Positions 27,235-36,091 of a stretch of DNA of 55,391 nt are shown one piece after another; within the stretch, counting starts at the first letter, position 1, and each line of letters opens with the position of its first letter. Origin of the DNA: an uncultured Prevotella sp. (lineage in GTDB: Bacteria; Bacteroidota; Bacteroidia; Bacteroidales; Bacteroidaceae); the NCBI GenBank assembly GCA_905198745.1, contig CAJKDU010000013.1, positions 1-55,391 of the forward strand, in the 5' to 3' direction. The notes under the pieces were generated by a model, which was not told the DNA's origin, ran no database searches, and worked only from the letters and a program-made list of their open reading frames with translations. The position numbers and the translations under genes are program-made.

Positions 27235-28817
27235 CTTCTTTTAGAGAAAAATCCTTTTTTTGTAATGGTAAGTTGAAATCCTGCATTGTGTCCGAGTATG
27301 CTTCCGAAGTCCATGGCATATCCGCCTGTTACACTCCATCCTCCAAGGGCACCTTCCGGATGGAAAGAATAGGTGGCTTCGGTGAGGAAACTCACGTTGT
27401 GGCGCTTCTTTGTGTAGGGCACTCCGTAGGTTCCTAATCCCTCTTGCCAAGTGCCGAGCACACGGTAGTAGAGTCCTTCAGTTGGTCGTCCCTCCACGCC
27501 TAAATGGAAAGCCATGAAGCGGTTGTCCTTCACTTCTATCTGTCCGTCGTCATTGTAGATGGGCGACCGGTAGAGCGGGTTGCCCATCACCTGTCCCCAA
27601 TGTTGCCATCCCGTGTAGACGTAATGGTTGTAATAGTTGTCCTTACCGCCTATGTGGTCGGAAATGGACGAAGTGTGGTCGTGGTATATCGGACCGCTTT
27701 GATATTTCGTATAGAGATATTCGAAGACGATACCTTGCACGGGTCGGTCATACTTGAACGTCAGTTCTCCGCCCAGCATGATGTCTTTCAGCCCGTAGAG
27801 CAGATAGCGGCGTTTCTTTCTCACGTTCCATTCCTCGCCTGTGCCGTAGCCGTCGTAGTCGAGGTGGAACATGGCCGAGTGGTCTTCAAAGAAATGATCG
27901 GCATAGACGCTGAAGCGCCAGTCGTCCTCATCCCAGTTCACACGCATCAGCCACGACCCCAGGTGATTGCCTTCGGCGTTGACATAATTGGTGCCCAGCT
28001 CAAGTTGTTCGCCACCGCTGGGAATGAGTGCCCGCAAGAAGTCTTTCGGTTTGCGTGGGTTGTGAATCACGTTTATGCCCCCATAGCCGTCTGGGGCATA
28101 GGTGTCGCCGCCAAACTGCGTTGCCATTTCCAAGCCCACCTCAACCGATAACGGGAAGAAGGCCTCTTCGTTGCCTATTTTCAAATAGCCTGCTTTGCTG
28201 TGGTAGAGTGTGCCGTCGGTGTAGCGTGATTGCTTTTGTGTGAAGTCGTGCTGCCAGTTTTCATCGGTCATTATGCCGTATGCCAGGTGACCTTTGAGAT
28301 GCATCCATCCATTGGCAAAGGGCAGTGTCCAGTAGTCGGGTAGTGCCAACCTTACTTGAGGCACGGGTCTGGCGTTGATGCCCAGGGCCTGCGACCCACT
28401 GCTGAGCCGTCGGTTTTTCATTTCCATCGGATACTCTTTGGCACCCACGGTCAGTGTTCCGTGCAGCCATCTTGCCTCGGCGAAGGCCTGCTGCACCACC
28501 ACATGGCTGGTGAACCGGTAGGGTGCAGCCACGTCAACACCGTATCCTATGGCCCAGCGTCGGGTAGAATCAGTGGCAAGCGGGCGTGCCACCGAGGCGC
28601 GCACATATCCGTTCTCCTTTTCGAGTGAGCTGAGCCCATACTTGTTGGCGTTCAGCCAAAGGGGTGTTTTGTCGCTTGAAGCCGTGCCTTGGAGTTGGAT
28701 TTGGTATTCCAGTCCTTCCAAGGGATTGATGCTGCGACGTTCTTCCTGTGCACCTACCACTGAGGGCAAACACAAGCCGAAAGCCACGAGCAGTGACTGA
28801 ATGTTACTTTTTCGCAT
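27231..28817 (-). CDS. Capsule assembly Wzi-family outer-membrane protein
   Basis: A 528-residue beta-barrel protein of the Wzi family, which in E. coli anchors group 1 capsule to the cell surface. Signal peptide about residues 1-24 (LLVAFGLCLPSVVGA). Many alternating aromatic strands and conserved DDWRFSVYADHFFEDHS and GWQHWGQVMGNP segments mark the barrel. Start chosen at 28817, where the signal peptide begins; the frame is open to 28868. No capsule export genes are adjacent here. Confidence 0.85.
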   Translation of the reverse strand: MRKSNIQSLLVAFGLCLPSVVGAQEERRSINPLEGLEYQIQLQGTASSDKTPLWLNANKYGLSSLEKENGYVRASVARPLATDSTRRWAIGYGVDVAAPYRFTSHVVVQQAFAEARWLHGTLTVGAKEYPMEMKNRRLSSGSQALGINARPVPQVRLALPDYWTLPFANGWMHLKGHLAYGIMTDENWQHDFTQKQSRYTDGTLYHSKAGYLKIGNEEAFFPLSVEVGLEMATQFGGDTYAPDGYGGINVIHNPRKPKDFLRALIPSGGEQLELGTNYVNAEGNHLGSWLMRVNWDEDDWRFSVYADHFFEDHSAMFHLDYDGYGTGEEWNVRKKRRYLLYGLKDIMLGGELTFKYDRPVQGIVFEYLYTKYQSGPIYHDHTSSISDHIGGKDNYYNHYVYTGWQHWGQVMGNPLYRSPIYNDDGQIEVKDNRFMAFHLGVEGRPTEGLYYRVLGTWQEGLGTYGVPYTKKRHNVSFLTEATYSFHPEGALGGWSVTGGYAMDFGSILGHNAGFQLTITKKGFFSKRR

Positions 28818-28913
28818 TACTTTGAGGTTGATTTTGCGATGCGAAGTTAGCCATTTTTTCCCGAACACCCGTTATTTTTCGTCCAAAACCTCTTTCCTGT
28901 CAGAATAAAAGTG

Positions 28914-28921
28914 TAATTTTG
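28914..28921 (+). promoter_or_regulatory. -7 element for the GT/DUF4922/SpoIID gene
   Basis: TAATTTTG 33 bp before the ATG at 28954. No good -33 at 20 nt. The 136-bp spacer is shared with the divergent wzi gene. Confidence 0.5.
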
Positions 28922-28953
28922 CATATATTATAATAATCTTATTCCATAATTTG

Positions 28954-31900
28954 ATGAGACAAAAAATAGACTGCTTCTTGCCCTGCGAGCGTATGGAAGA
29001 GTTCGAGCCCATGATTGAGACGCTGCGTCAGAGCAAGACAATACAGCATATTCATCTGTTGGTGAGTGCGGATTTTGCTGCCGCCAACCCTGTTCCAGAT
29101 AATTGCACGCTCGTGGTTATCGACCGCCTACAGTCATCGGGCACCATGCTCGCCATCGAGGAAAACACCAGTGCAGACTACGTGCTCCTCAACTTGAAAG
29201 CTTCACCTGCCGATTTGGGGCAGTATGCCCTAGACCGCATGCTTGCTGCAGCTGTAGATTCTGATGCACAGTTGCTCTATAGCGACCACTACTCCATGGA
29301 GCAAGGCGTGCGAGTGAAGCATCCGGTAATAGACTATCAGTTGGGCAGTGTGCGTGATGATTTCGATTTCGGATCGCTTGTTCTTATCAAGGCGTCTGCC
29401 CTCCATGCCTATGCACAGTCGCAAGACCATGACAAGGAAGGGCTGTCCTATGCGGGATTCTACGACCTTCGCCTTTTCCTTAGTCGCCATGGCGATGTGT
29501 TCCACCTTAACGAATATCTCTACACGGAGCAGGAATTGGACACCCGCAAGAGTGGGGAGAAACAGTTTGACTATGTCAATCCACGCAATCGGGAAGTACA
29601 GGTAGAAATGGAGCAGGTGGTCACCCGTCACCTTTCAGAACTCGGTGCGCTAATTGATCCCTCCAACTATTGCCTGCCTGACTTCACGGAGCAGCAGTTT
29701 GACTGTGAGGCTTCGGTGGTGATACCCGTCTTCAACCGTGTGAAAACCATCAAGGATGCGGTAGATTCGGCGCTCGGGCAGAAGACTCGGTTCAAGTATA
29801 ACGTCATTGTGGTGGACAATCACTCCACCGACGGCACCACCGAACTTCTCGATGCCTATGCAGACCCGCGACTGATTCACATCGTGCCAGAGCGCACGGA
29901 TCTCGGCATTGGCGGTTGCTGGAACGTGGCAACTGGCGATGAGCGTTGCGGACGCTTTGCCGTGCAACTCGACAGTGACGACCTTTATTCCTCCGACCAG
30001 ACTCTGCAGCGCATCGTCGACGCCTTCTATCGGCAGAAAGTTGCCATGGTCATAGGCAGCTATCGCATGTGCGATTTCGAACTCAACACGTTGCCGCCGG
30101 GACTCATTGACCACCGTGAGTGGACTGACGAAAACGGGTGTAACAATGCTCTGCGCATCAACGGACTCGGTGCACCTCGTGCCTTTTTCACTCCTTTGGT
30201 GCGTCAGGTGAAGTTCCCCAATACCAGCTATGGCGAGGACTATGCGCTCGGACTGCTCTTCAGCCGTCGTTACCGCATAGGCCGCATCTTTGACGAACTC
30301 TACCTATGTCGTCGTTGGGGAGGCAATAGCGATGCAGCCCTTTCCATTGAAAAGGTGAATGCCAACAATCTTTATAAGGACAGACTGCGCACCATGGAAA
30401 TCGGTGCACGCCGACAGATGCTCCAGGGCAAGTCAGACCTGATGACCGATAGTCCGGTGCTCAGGTTCTTCAACCGCCAACTTGAGACGTGGGACTTGGC
30501 ACGTAGGAATTTCCGCGACCTGCAGAACGTGCAGACACGGGAACTGCCCGTGGGCGACAACACGCTCCTAGTGCAGTTCAATCCGGCACGTATTGTCTCT
30601 ACAGGTGCCAAGATAGACCGCAAGGCCATTGCCAGCCGTCCCTGTTTCCTCTGCGATGCCAATCGGCCCAAGGAGCAGATAGCCAAGGAACTCGATGCCG
30701 ATTTCAAGTTGCTGGTCAACCCTTATCCCATTCTCCCAGTCCATTTCACCATTCCTTCCCGTCGTCACCAGCCACAGGCCATCCTCTCTCACTATGGCGA
30801 GATACACAAGTTACTCTCGCTCTATCCCGAGTTGATGATTTTCTACAACGGACCCAAGTGTGGAGCATCGGCTCCCGATCATCTTCACCTGCAGGCTGGT
30901 ACCAATGGCGTGGTGCCCCTCCAGCGTGCCTGGCAAAGGCTGAGCCGCAGTCAGCAGAGTGTCTATACATTAGGTGATGAGGGACATATAGCTCTTGTCA
31001 AGGACTATGTATGCCCGTTGTTCCTCATTCGCAGTTTGAACGCCAAGGCCGACCAGCGGATGTTCAACAAGCTTTATCATGCCATGCCTCAGGCGAAAAC
31101 CGACAGTGAACCAATGATGAACATCCTGGCATGGCGCCAGGGAGAAGACTATCTGAGCGTGGTCATTCCCCGACGCAAGCACCGCCCCGACTGCTATATG
31201 GCAGAGGGCGACGACCGGATGATGATTAGTCCGGGAGCGCTCGATATGGCCGGACTCATCATAACGCCACGCGAAGCCGACTTCAAGAACTTGACGGCAG
31301 CACAAGCAGAAAGTGTGCTGAAGGAAGTGGCTGCCGATGAAGCAATGGTCAACGCCATGGTAGAGCGGCTGAAGGAAGATGTTCAACGGGAAGGAAGTCC
31401 GGCCGTGGTCACCACGTTCGGCCATCGGGAACCCATCGTGTCGGTAGGTATAGTGAGTGGACAGGAAATTCACTTCGACCTGAACAGACCTTATACAGCC
31501 AAGGGTGAGAGCATCACCGGTGAGCAAGTGGTCACCCTTTCCGAGGGCAGCATTCTTTGGAACGGCAACCAATATAGAGAACTTGTATTCCAACCGCAGT
31601 CGCCCGATGCCTCGTTTTCCCTTCACGACGTGACTATAGGTGTCAATTTCCATTGGGAACGCCGTGAGACGCAAGTGTTCCAAGGTACCTTGCGCCTCGT
31701 TGTCGAGGCCGACAAGATATGCGCCATCAACGAGTTGCCTGTAGAACAATACCTGATGAGTGTAATTTCCAGTGAGATGAGCGCTACGTCGTCATTGGAG
31801 TTCCTCAAGGCTCATGCCGTCATTTCGCGTAGCTGGTTGCTGGCTCAGATGGAGAAGCGCCGCCACAACCATGAAGGCACCAACAACTTCTTCTCCTTTG

Positions 31901-32739
31901 TCAAGAAGGAAGACACTCTTATCAAGTGGTATGATCGTGACGACCACACCATCTTTGACGTGTGTGCTGACGACCATTGCCAACGTTATCAAGGCATAAC
32001 CAAGGAAACCAATGCTCATGTTGTGGAAGCCGTGCGCCAGACTCGCGGTCAGATACTCCTTTTGGGCGATGAAATTTGTGACGCGCGCTTTTCCAAGTGC
32101 TGTGGTGGCGTGAGCGAGGAATTCCAGTATTGTTGGGAAGATACTCCCAAATCCTATCTTTCTGCCATTGTCGATGCTCCCCATGCAGGAGCAATGCCCG
32201 ACCTGACGGTGGAGGCGAATGCCGAGCGCTGGATACGTTCAACGCCCGAAGCCTTCTGCAACACGAAAGACAATCACATACTCTCACAGGTGCTCAACGA
32301 CTTCGATCAGGAAACGCCCGACTTCTACCGTTGGCATGTGGACTACACCCAGGAAGAACTGCGCAAACTCATTTGCGAGAAGACCAAGCTTGACTTCGGT
32401 GATATCGTCGACTTGCAGCCTTTGGAAAGGGGTAAGAGCGGACGTATTTCCCTACTGCGCATTGTGGGCACAAAACTTACGTTTACCATAGGCAAGGAAC
32501 TTGAGATACGCCGTGTGTTGAGTACTTCCCACCTTTATAGTTCCGCCTTTGTCGTAGACCGTCATGACGAGAACGCCTGGGGTGTGCCAGCCCGCTTCAC
32601 CATTACCGGTGCAGGCTGGGGCCATGGGGTGGGGCTTTGCCAAATAGGAGCCGCCGTGATGGGTGAGAAGGGCTACGCCTACGACCAAATATTGCTCCAC
32701 TATTATAGAGGAGCGGAAATCAGAAAAATATATAAATAA
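28954..32739 (+). CDS. Glycosyltransferase / DUF4922 (HIT-like) / SpoIID fusion protein
   Basis: A 1261-residue, apparently cytoplasmic fusion without signal peptide or membrane segment. Residues 1-245 resemble a degenerate GT-A domain (YVLLNL, LLYSDH, FGSLVLIKAS). Residues 250-510 are a canonical family 2 glycosyltransferase: SVVIPVFNR, VVDNHSTDGTTE, the metal-binding D340-S-D342-D343, and SYGEDYALG. Residues 515-815 are DUF4922, a HIT-like domain with C564-x2-C567, PVHFTIPSRRHQPQ and a His-x-His-x-Gln motif H643-L-H645-L-Q647, as in Ap4A or GDP-galactose phosphorylases. Residues 825-1261 are SpoIID/LytB, a peptidoglycan lytic transglycosylase domain: likely catalytic E941 in ISSEMS, and GWGHGVGLCQIGA at the end. 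The start is ATG 28954. An AmpG-like permease follows after 89 bp. The domain calls are firm; muropeptide or cell-wall sugar salvage is inference. Confidence 0.85.
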   Translation: MRQKIDCFLPCERMEEFEPMIETLRQSKTIQHIHLLVSADFAAANPVPDNCTLVVIDRLQSSGTMLAIEENTSADYVLLNLKASPADLGQYALDRMLAAAVDSDAQLLYSDHYSMEQGVRVKHPVIDYQLGSVRDDFDFGSLVLIKASALHAYAQSQDHDKEGLSYAGFYDLRLFLSRHGDVFHLNEYLYTEQELDTRKSGEKQFDYVNPRNREVQVEMEQVVTRHLSELGALIDPSNYCLPDFTEQQFDCEASVVIPVFNRVKTIKDAVDSALGQKTRFKYNVIVVDNHSTDGTTELLDAYADPRLIHIVPERTDLGIGGCWNVATGDERCGRFAVQLDSDDLYSSDQTLQRIVDAFYRQKVAMVIGSYRMCDFELNTLPPGLIDHREWTDENGCNNALRINGLGAPRAFFTPLVRQVKFPNTSYGEDYALGLLFSRRYRIGRIFDELYLCRRWGGNSDAALSIEKVNANNLYKDRLRTMEIGARRQMLQGKSDLMTDSPVLRFFNRQLETWDLARRNFRDLQNVQTRELPVGDNTLLVQFNPARIVSTGAKIDRKAIASRPCFLCDANRPKEQIAKELDADFKLLVNPYPILPVHFTIPSRRHQPQAILSHYGEIHKLLSLYPELMIFYNGPKCGASAPDHLHLQAGTNGVVPLQRAWQRLSRSQQSVYTLGDEGHIALVKDYVCPLFLIRSLNAKADQRMFNKLYHAMPQAKTDSEPMMNILAWRQGEDYLSVVIPRRKHRPDCYMAEGDDRMMISPGALDMAGLIITPREADFKNLTAAQAESVLKEVAADEAMVNAMVERLKEDVQREGSPAVVTTFGHREPIVSVGIVSGQEIHFDLNRPYTAKGESITGEQVVTLSEGSILWNGNQYRELVFQPQSPDASFSLHDVTIGVNFHWERRETQVFQGTLRLVVEADKICAINELPVEQYLMSVISSEMSATSSLEFLKAHAVISRSWLLAQMEKRRHNHEGTNNFFSFVKKEDTLIKWYDRDDHTIFDVCADDHCQRYQGITKETNAHVVEAVRQTRGQILLLGDEICDARFSKCCGGVSEEFQYCWEDTPKSYLSAIVDAPHAGAMPDLTVEANAERWIRSTPEAFCNTKDNHILSQVLNDFDQETPDFYRWHVDYTQEELRKLICEKTKLDFGDIVDLQPLERGKSGRISLLRIVGTKLTFTIGKELEIRRVLSTSHLYSSAFVVDRHDENAWGVPARFTITGAGWGHGVGLCQIGAAVMGEKGYAYDQILLHYYRGAEIRKIYK

Positions 32740-32828
32740 TTATTTTATTGCCGTGAGTAACGGAGCCAGTCGTTTCTGTTTCCGTCACTCATGGCTTGCA
32801 TCATTCAGACAAATCCATAAACATTCCA

Positions 32829-34157
32829 ATGAAACACTTGAATCCTTGGGCTTGGGTGCCCTCACTCTATTTTGCCGAGGGCTTGCCCTATGTGGCAGTA
32901 ATGACTATCTCGTTGGTGCTCTACAAGCAGCTGGGACTCAGCAATGCCGAAATCACGTTCTACACCAGTTGGCTTTATCTGCCATGGGTCATCAAGCCCC
33001 TGTGGAGTCCGTTTATTGACTTGGTGAAGACCAAGCGTTGGTGGATTGTGGCCATGCAGTTGCTCATCGGCGCCTCGTTTGGCGGTGTGGCGTTCACCCT
33101 CCAGACCAGTTTCTGGCTCCAGGCCACTCTGTGCTTTTTCGCCCTCATGGCGTTCAGCAGTGCCACCCACGACATTGCTGCAGACGGTTACTACATGCTT
33201 GAGTTGGACGACCACGAACAAGCCATGTTTGTGGGTATACGCAGCACCTTCTACCGTTTTGCCACCATTTTTGGTCAGGGCGTGCTTGTGATGATAGCTG
33301 GTAATTTGCAGCTTATCTTCCGCAACGCTTCCATCAAGTATTCTTGGAGCCTGATGTTCTATGGTGTTACTGGGCTGTTCATTGCCTTGTGGCTTTGGCA
33401 TAGCTACATTCTGCCTCGTCCTCGTGCCGACCATGGTATGAATCGTGTGGAGGCGCGTCAGCTGTGGAGTGGCATTTGCCGGATGGTCGTCACCTTTGTC
33501 ACCAAGATGCCGTGGCGTCAGGTGGTGTTCGGCATCTTGTTCATGCTCTTCTATCGCATGCCCGAGGGGTTGCTCGTCAAGGTTTCCACGCTCTTTCTTG
33601 TAGACAGTCACGCAGAGGGTGGGCTGGGGCTTTCCCCTCAGGAATATGGACTTGTGCAGGGAACGGTAGGTGTCATAGGGCTCACGCTGGGTGGCATTTT
33701 GGGTGGCATAGCCGTGAGTCGCAAGGGCTTGAAATATTGGCTTTGGCCCATGGTGTGCGCCATCACGCTGCCCGATGTGGTTTATGTTTACATGAGCTAC
33801 GGATTGCCTTCCAGTTTGTTGGTGGTCAATGTTTGCGTGTTTGTTGAACAGTTTGGCTATGGTTTTGGCTTCACCGCCTACATGCTCTATCTGATTTATT
33901 ATAGCCAAGGAGAGTACAAAACTTCCCATTATGCACTCTGCACAGCCTTCATGTCACTTTCCATGATGATTCCCGGTCTCTTTGCCGGAGCCTTGCAGGA
34001 ATGGGTTGGCTATCGCCACTTCTTCATTATTGTCATGGTAGCTTGTGCTCTGACCTTTGTGGTGTCGGCTTTCCTCAAAATAGATGCCGACTTTGGAAAG
34101 AAGGAGAAGAACGAACAGAAGATGGTTCCTGATATGGATGAAAACGGGGAAGAATAG
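32829..34157 (+). CDS. AmpG-like MFS permease
   Basis: A 12-helix major facilitator of the AmpG/SLC33 group, 442 aa. AmpG imports anhydromuropeptides from the periplasm for recycling. The N-terminus PSLYFAEGLPYVAVM and SWLYLPWVIKPLWSPFID match AmpG-type transporters, including the conserved aspartate of helix 2. The frame is open to 32796, but MKHLNPWAW at 32829 is the family start. It is in the same direction as the SpoIID fusion, 89 bp downstream. Substrate is inferred; acetyl-CoA transporters of SLC33 are related, so this is not certain. Confidence 0.85.
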   Translation: MKHLNPWAWVPSLYFAEGLPYVAVMTISLVLYKQLGLSNAEITFYTSWLYLPWVIKPLWSPFIDLVKTKRWWIVAMQLLIGASFGGVAFTLQTSFWLQATLCFFALMAFSSATHDIAADGYYMLELDDHEQAMFVGIRSTFYRFATIFGQGVLVMIAGNLQLIFRNASIKYSWSLMFYGVTGLFIALWLWHSYILPRPRADHGMNRVEARQLWSGICRMVVTFVTKMPWRQVVFGILFMLFYRMPEGLLVKVSTLFLVDSHAEGGLGLSPQEYGLVQGTVGVIGLTLGGILGGIAVSRKGLKYWLWPMVCAITLPDVVYVYMSYGLPSSLLVVNVCVFVEQFGYGFGFTAYMLYLIYYSQGEYKTSHYALCTAFMSLSMMIPGLFAGALQEWVGYRHFFIIVMVACALTFVVSAFLKIDADFGKKEKNEQKMVPDMDENGEE

Positions 34158-34271
34158 GACAGGTTCCTGTTTGCGTGTAATGGAGAGTTGTCCGTAGGGC
34201 AGGCAAGCCGACAGACAAATGAAAGAAAGACCATAACAGAGTGCCAGGTGTACATCTTGAAGAGTTCAAAC

Positions 34272-34319
34272 AACGACAACTCCCGGAAGTATCTCGTGAA
34301 ACTTCCGGGAGTTGTCGTT
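34272..34319. terminator. Bidirectional terminator between the AmpG-like and amidase genes
   Basis: A perfect 19-bp inverted repeat (34272-34290 with 34301-34319) with a 10-nt loop between two convergent genes. Confidence 0.85.
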
Positions 34320-34329
34320 ATGTAAAGTG

Positions 34330-35205
34330 TCAGTCTATAAATCTTTTGGTGATGTCGGCATAGTCATCTATGCGACGGTCTCGCAGGAAGGGCCACCATC
34401 GGCGCACGTCCTCACTGTGTGCCAAATCAATTTCCGCCACGATGCTTTCCTCTTCGTTTTCCGATGCCTGATAAAGCAGTTCGCCTTGTGGTCCCGCTAT
34501 GAAACTGCTTCCCCAAAACTGTATACCGGGTGTTTGTCCGGATGGATCAGGCTCAAAGCCCACTCTGTTGACGGCGATGACAGGCAACCCGTTGGCCACT
34601 GCGTGCCCACGCTGTACGGTGGTCCATGCCTCACGTTGCCGTTGCTGCTCTTCGGGCGTGTCGGCGGCAGCATATCCGATGGCTGTTGGATAGATGAGCA
34701 ATTCGGCTCCTTGGAGTGCCATGAGCCGTGCGGCTTCCGGATACCATTGGTCCCAACACACCATAACCCCCAAATTGCCCACACTCGTGTTGATGGGGTG
34801 AAAGCCCAAGTCACCTGGCGTAAAATAGAATTTCTCGTAGTAGGCAGGGTCGTCTGGTATGTGCATTTTGCGATACTTGCCCGCTATGGACCCGTCGCGC
34901 TCTATGACTACTGCTGTGTTGTGGTAGAGTCCTGGTGCTCGGCGTTCGAATAGAGATGTGACAATGACCACTCCCAATTGTCGGGCAAGCTCTCCGTAGA
35001 ATCCTGTAGAGGGGCCTGGTATGGGTTCTGCCAGGTTGAACAGGTCCACGTCTTCCGTTTGGCAGAAGTAGAGCGAGTTGTGCAGTTCCTGGAGAATGAT
35101 GAGTTGGGCACCCCGGTGAGCCAAGTCTGTGATGCCTTCAGCAAGGCGGCGCAGGTTGTCTTTCACGTCGCCCGTGTTGTGTTGTTGCAGAAATCCTATT
35201 TTCAT
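34330..35205 (-). CDS. aguB: N-carbamoylputrescine amidase
   Basis: A nitrilase-superfamily enzyme that hydrolyses N-carbamoylputrescine to putrescine, CO2 and ammonia. The catalytic triad is E40 (LQELHN), K113 (YRKMHIPD) and C150 (VMVCWDQWYPE). 291 aa and the RRWWPFLRDRRIDDY C-terminus fit AguB. The partner agmatine deiminase is at 45173-46216, about 10 kb away, not adjacent as in many bacteria. A -7 element (35234-35241) lies ahead of it. Confidence 0.94.
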   Translation of the reverse strand: MKIGFLQQHNTGDVKDNLRRLAEGITDLAHRGAQLIILQELHNSLYFCQTEDVDLFNLAEPIPGPSTGFYGELARQLGVVIVTSLFERRAPGLYHNTAVVIERDGSIAGKYRKMHIPDDPAYYEKFYFTPGDLGFHPINTSVGNLGVMVCWDQWYPEAARLMALQGAELLIYPTAIGYAAADTPEEQQRQREAWTTVQRGHAVANGLPVIAVNRVGFEPDPSGQTPGIQFWGSSFIAGPQGELLYQASENEEESIVAEIDLAHSEDVRRWWPFLRDRRIDDYADITKRFID

Positions 35206-35233
35206 TGAAGTTGTATTTATCTTGTTATGGGTG

Positions 35234-35241
35234 CAAAATTA
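35234..35241 (-). promoter_or_regulatory. -7 element for the amidase
   Basis: TAATTTTG on the minus strand, 28 bp before the ATG at 35205. The nearest TTTG is at 28 nt, too far for a good -33. Confidence 0.5.
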
Positions 35242-35524
35242 GTCATTTTCCACGAATTATGTGCCGTGCCAAAAGCCTTTTCGTGAAAACGTTGTTCCCT
35301 TGCCGATGGCTTTTCTTCTTTCCTCTGCTCTTCGTCGCCCATCCGGGAGCTCGAACCTGGTGCCGTGCCTTGTCGCGGTGGGCGTTGCACTGCTGACTAT
35401 CCTCACGGACTGCAAGGCAGCATAACAACAAATAAAAAACACTTTGTTATGAAAACAAAATGTGGTCCCATCGAGGTGTTGCTCTTCCGTACCGGACTGC
35501 CGAAACAGGATGCTGGGCAGAAGT
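35242..35524. other. Gene-poor spacer
   Basis: Between the amidase promoter and the next gene. It contains a GGTTCGAG-like string (minus strand, near 35350) resembling a tRNA T-loop but no tRNA fold, and a 32-codon ORF on the plus strand (35448-35546, starts MKTKCGPIEV) that overlaps the 3' end of the next gene. I cannot support either as a gene. Confidence 0.4.
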
Positions 35525-35884
35525 CTAATTTTTCGCAGGTGCTATAACGTTGGTATAATACCATACTGCTGCCTGCCCCATCTGGTCGCGCAAGGTATCG
35601 AGAAAACGGCGGGCTATATCCTGGCCGTTGATGTCGATGTGCCGTTCCGGGTACTTGCCCTTTTGGTCGCCTGAGCAAAGGTGCACCAGGCAGAAGGTAT
35701 GGTCGGAGCCGTGATGGGCCACAAAACCCATGCGCTCCTTACATTGCGCCACAATAGCGTCAAAGGTGGCAGGAGTAGTCGGCACTACCTGAAGCACTGG
35801 CCACGGCCACTGCTGGCAAGTAATAAGCGTATGGCCTTCGCGCTGCTCTATTTCGAAAGTGTAAATGTGTTTTGATGTGATCAT
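35525..35884 (-). CDS. Hypothetical protein, 119 aa
   Basis: I do not recognise this family. The predicted protein is soluble, without signal peptide or membrane segment, has three cysteines and several histidines (VAHHGSDHTFCLVHLC), and mixes beta strands with one helix (RRFLDTLRDQMG). TAATTTTG at 35930-35923 on the minus strand precedes the ATG by 38 bp, which supports real expression. Neighbours are the amidase downstream and the MG2-like gene on the same strand at its other side. Confidence 0.6.
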   Translation of the reverse strand: MITSKHIYTFEIEQREGHTLITCQQWPWPVLQVVPTTPATFDAIVAQCKERMGFVAHHGSDHTFCLVHLCSGDQKGKYPERHIDINGQDIARRFLDTLRDQMGQAAVWYYTNVIAPAKN

Positions 35885-35922
35885 ATTTCTGTCAATTTGT
35901 GGCCGTGCTATATTAGCAACGG

Positions 35923-35930
35923 CAAAATTA
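35923..35930 (-). promoter_or_regulatory. -7 element for the 119-aa protein
   Basis: TAATTTTG on the minus strand; no matching -33. The surrounding 35885-36091 is AT-rich and otherwise empty. Confidence 0.45.
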
Positions 35931-36091
35931 TTGTATTATTGCGATTATTCGATAATTATCTTGTTGTTATATATATTTACCCTTGCCGATGGTAACCAAA
36001 GCTGTAGACAGAACAAACCTGCAACCTGGATGGTCGTATTCGTAAATGCTTTGTCTTGTCCGCTAATCTGTGATTGCCACATTGAAAGCAC

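Noticed and set aside
35330..35400. A tRNA on the minus strand suggested by GGTTCGAGC
   Set aside because: The T-loop would have an extra base and the stem arms do not pair; no acceptor or anticodon stem was found.
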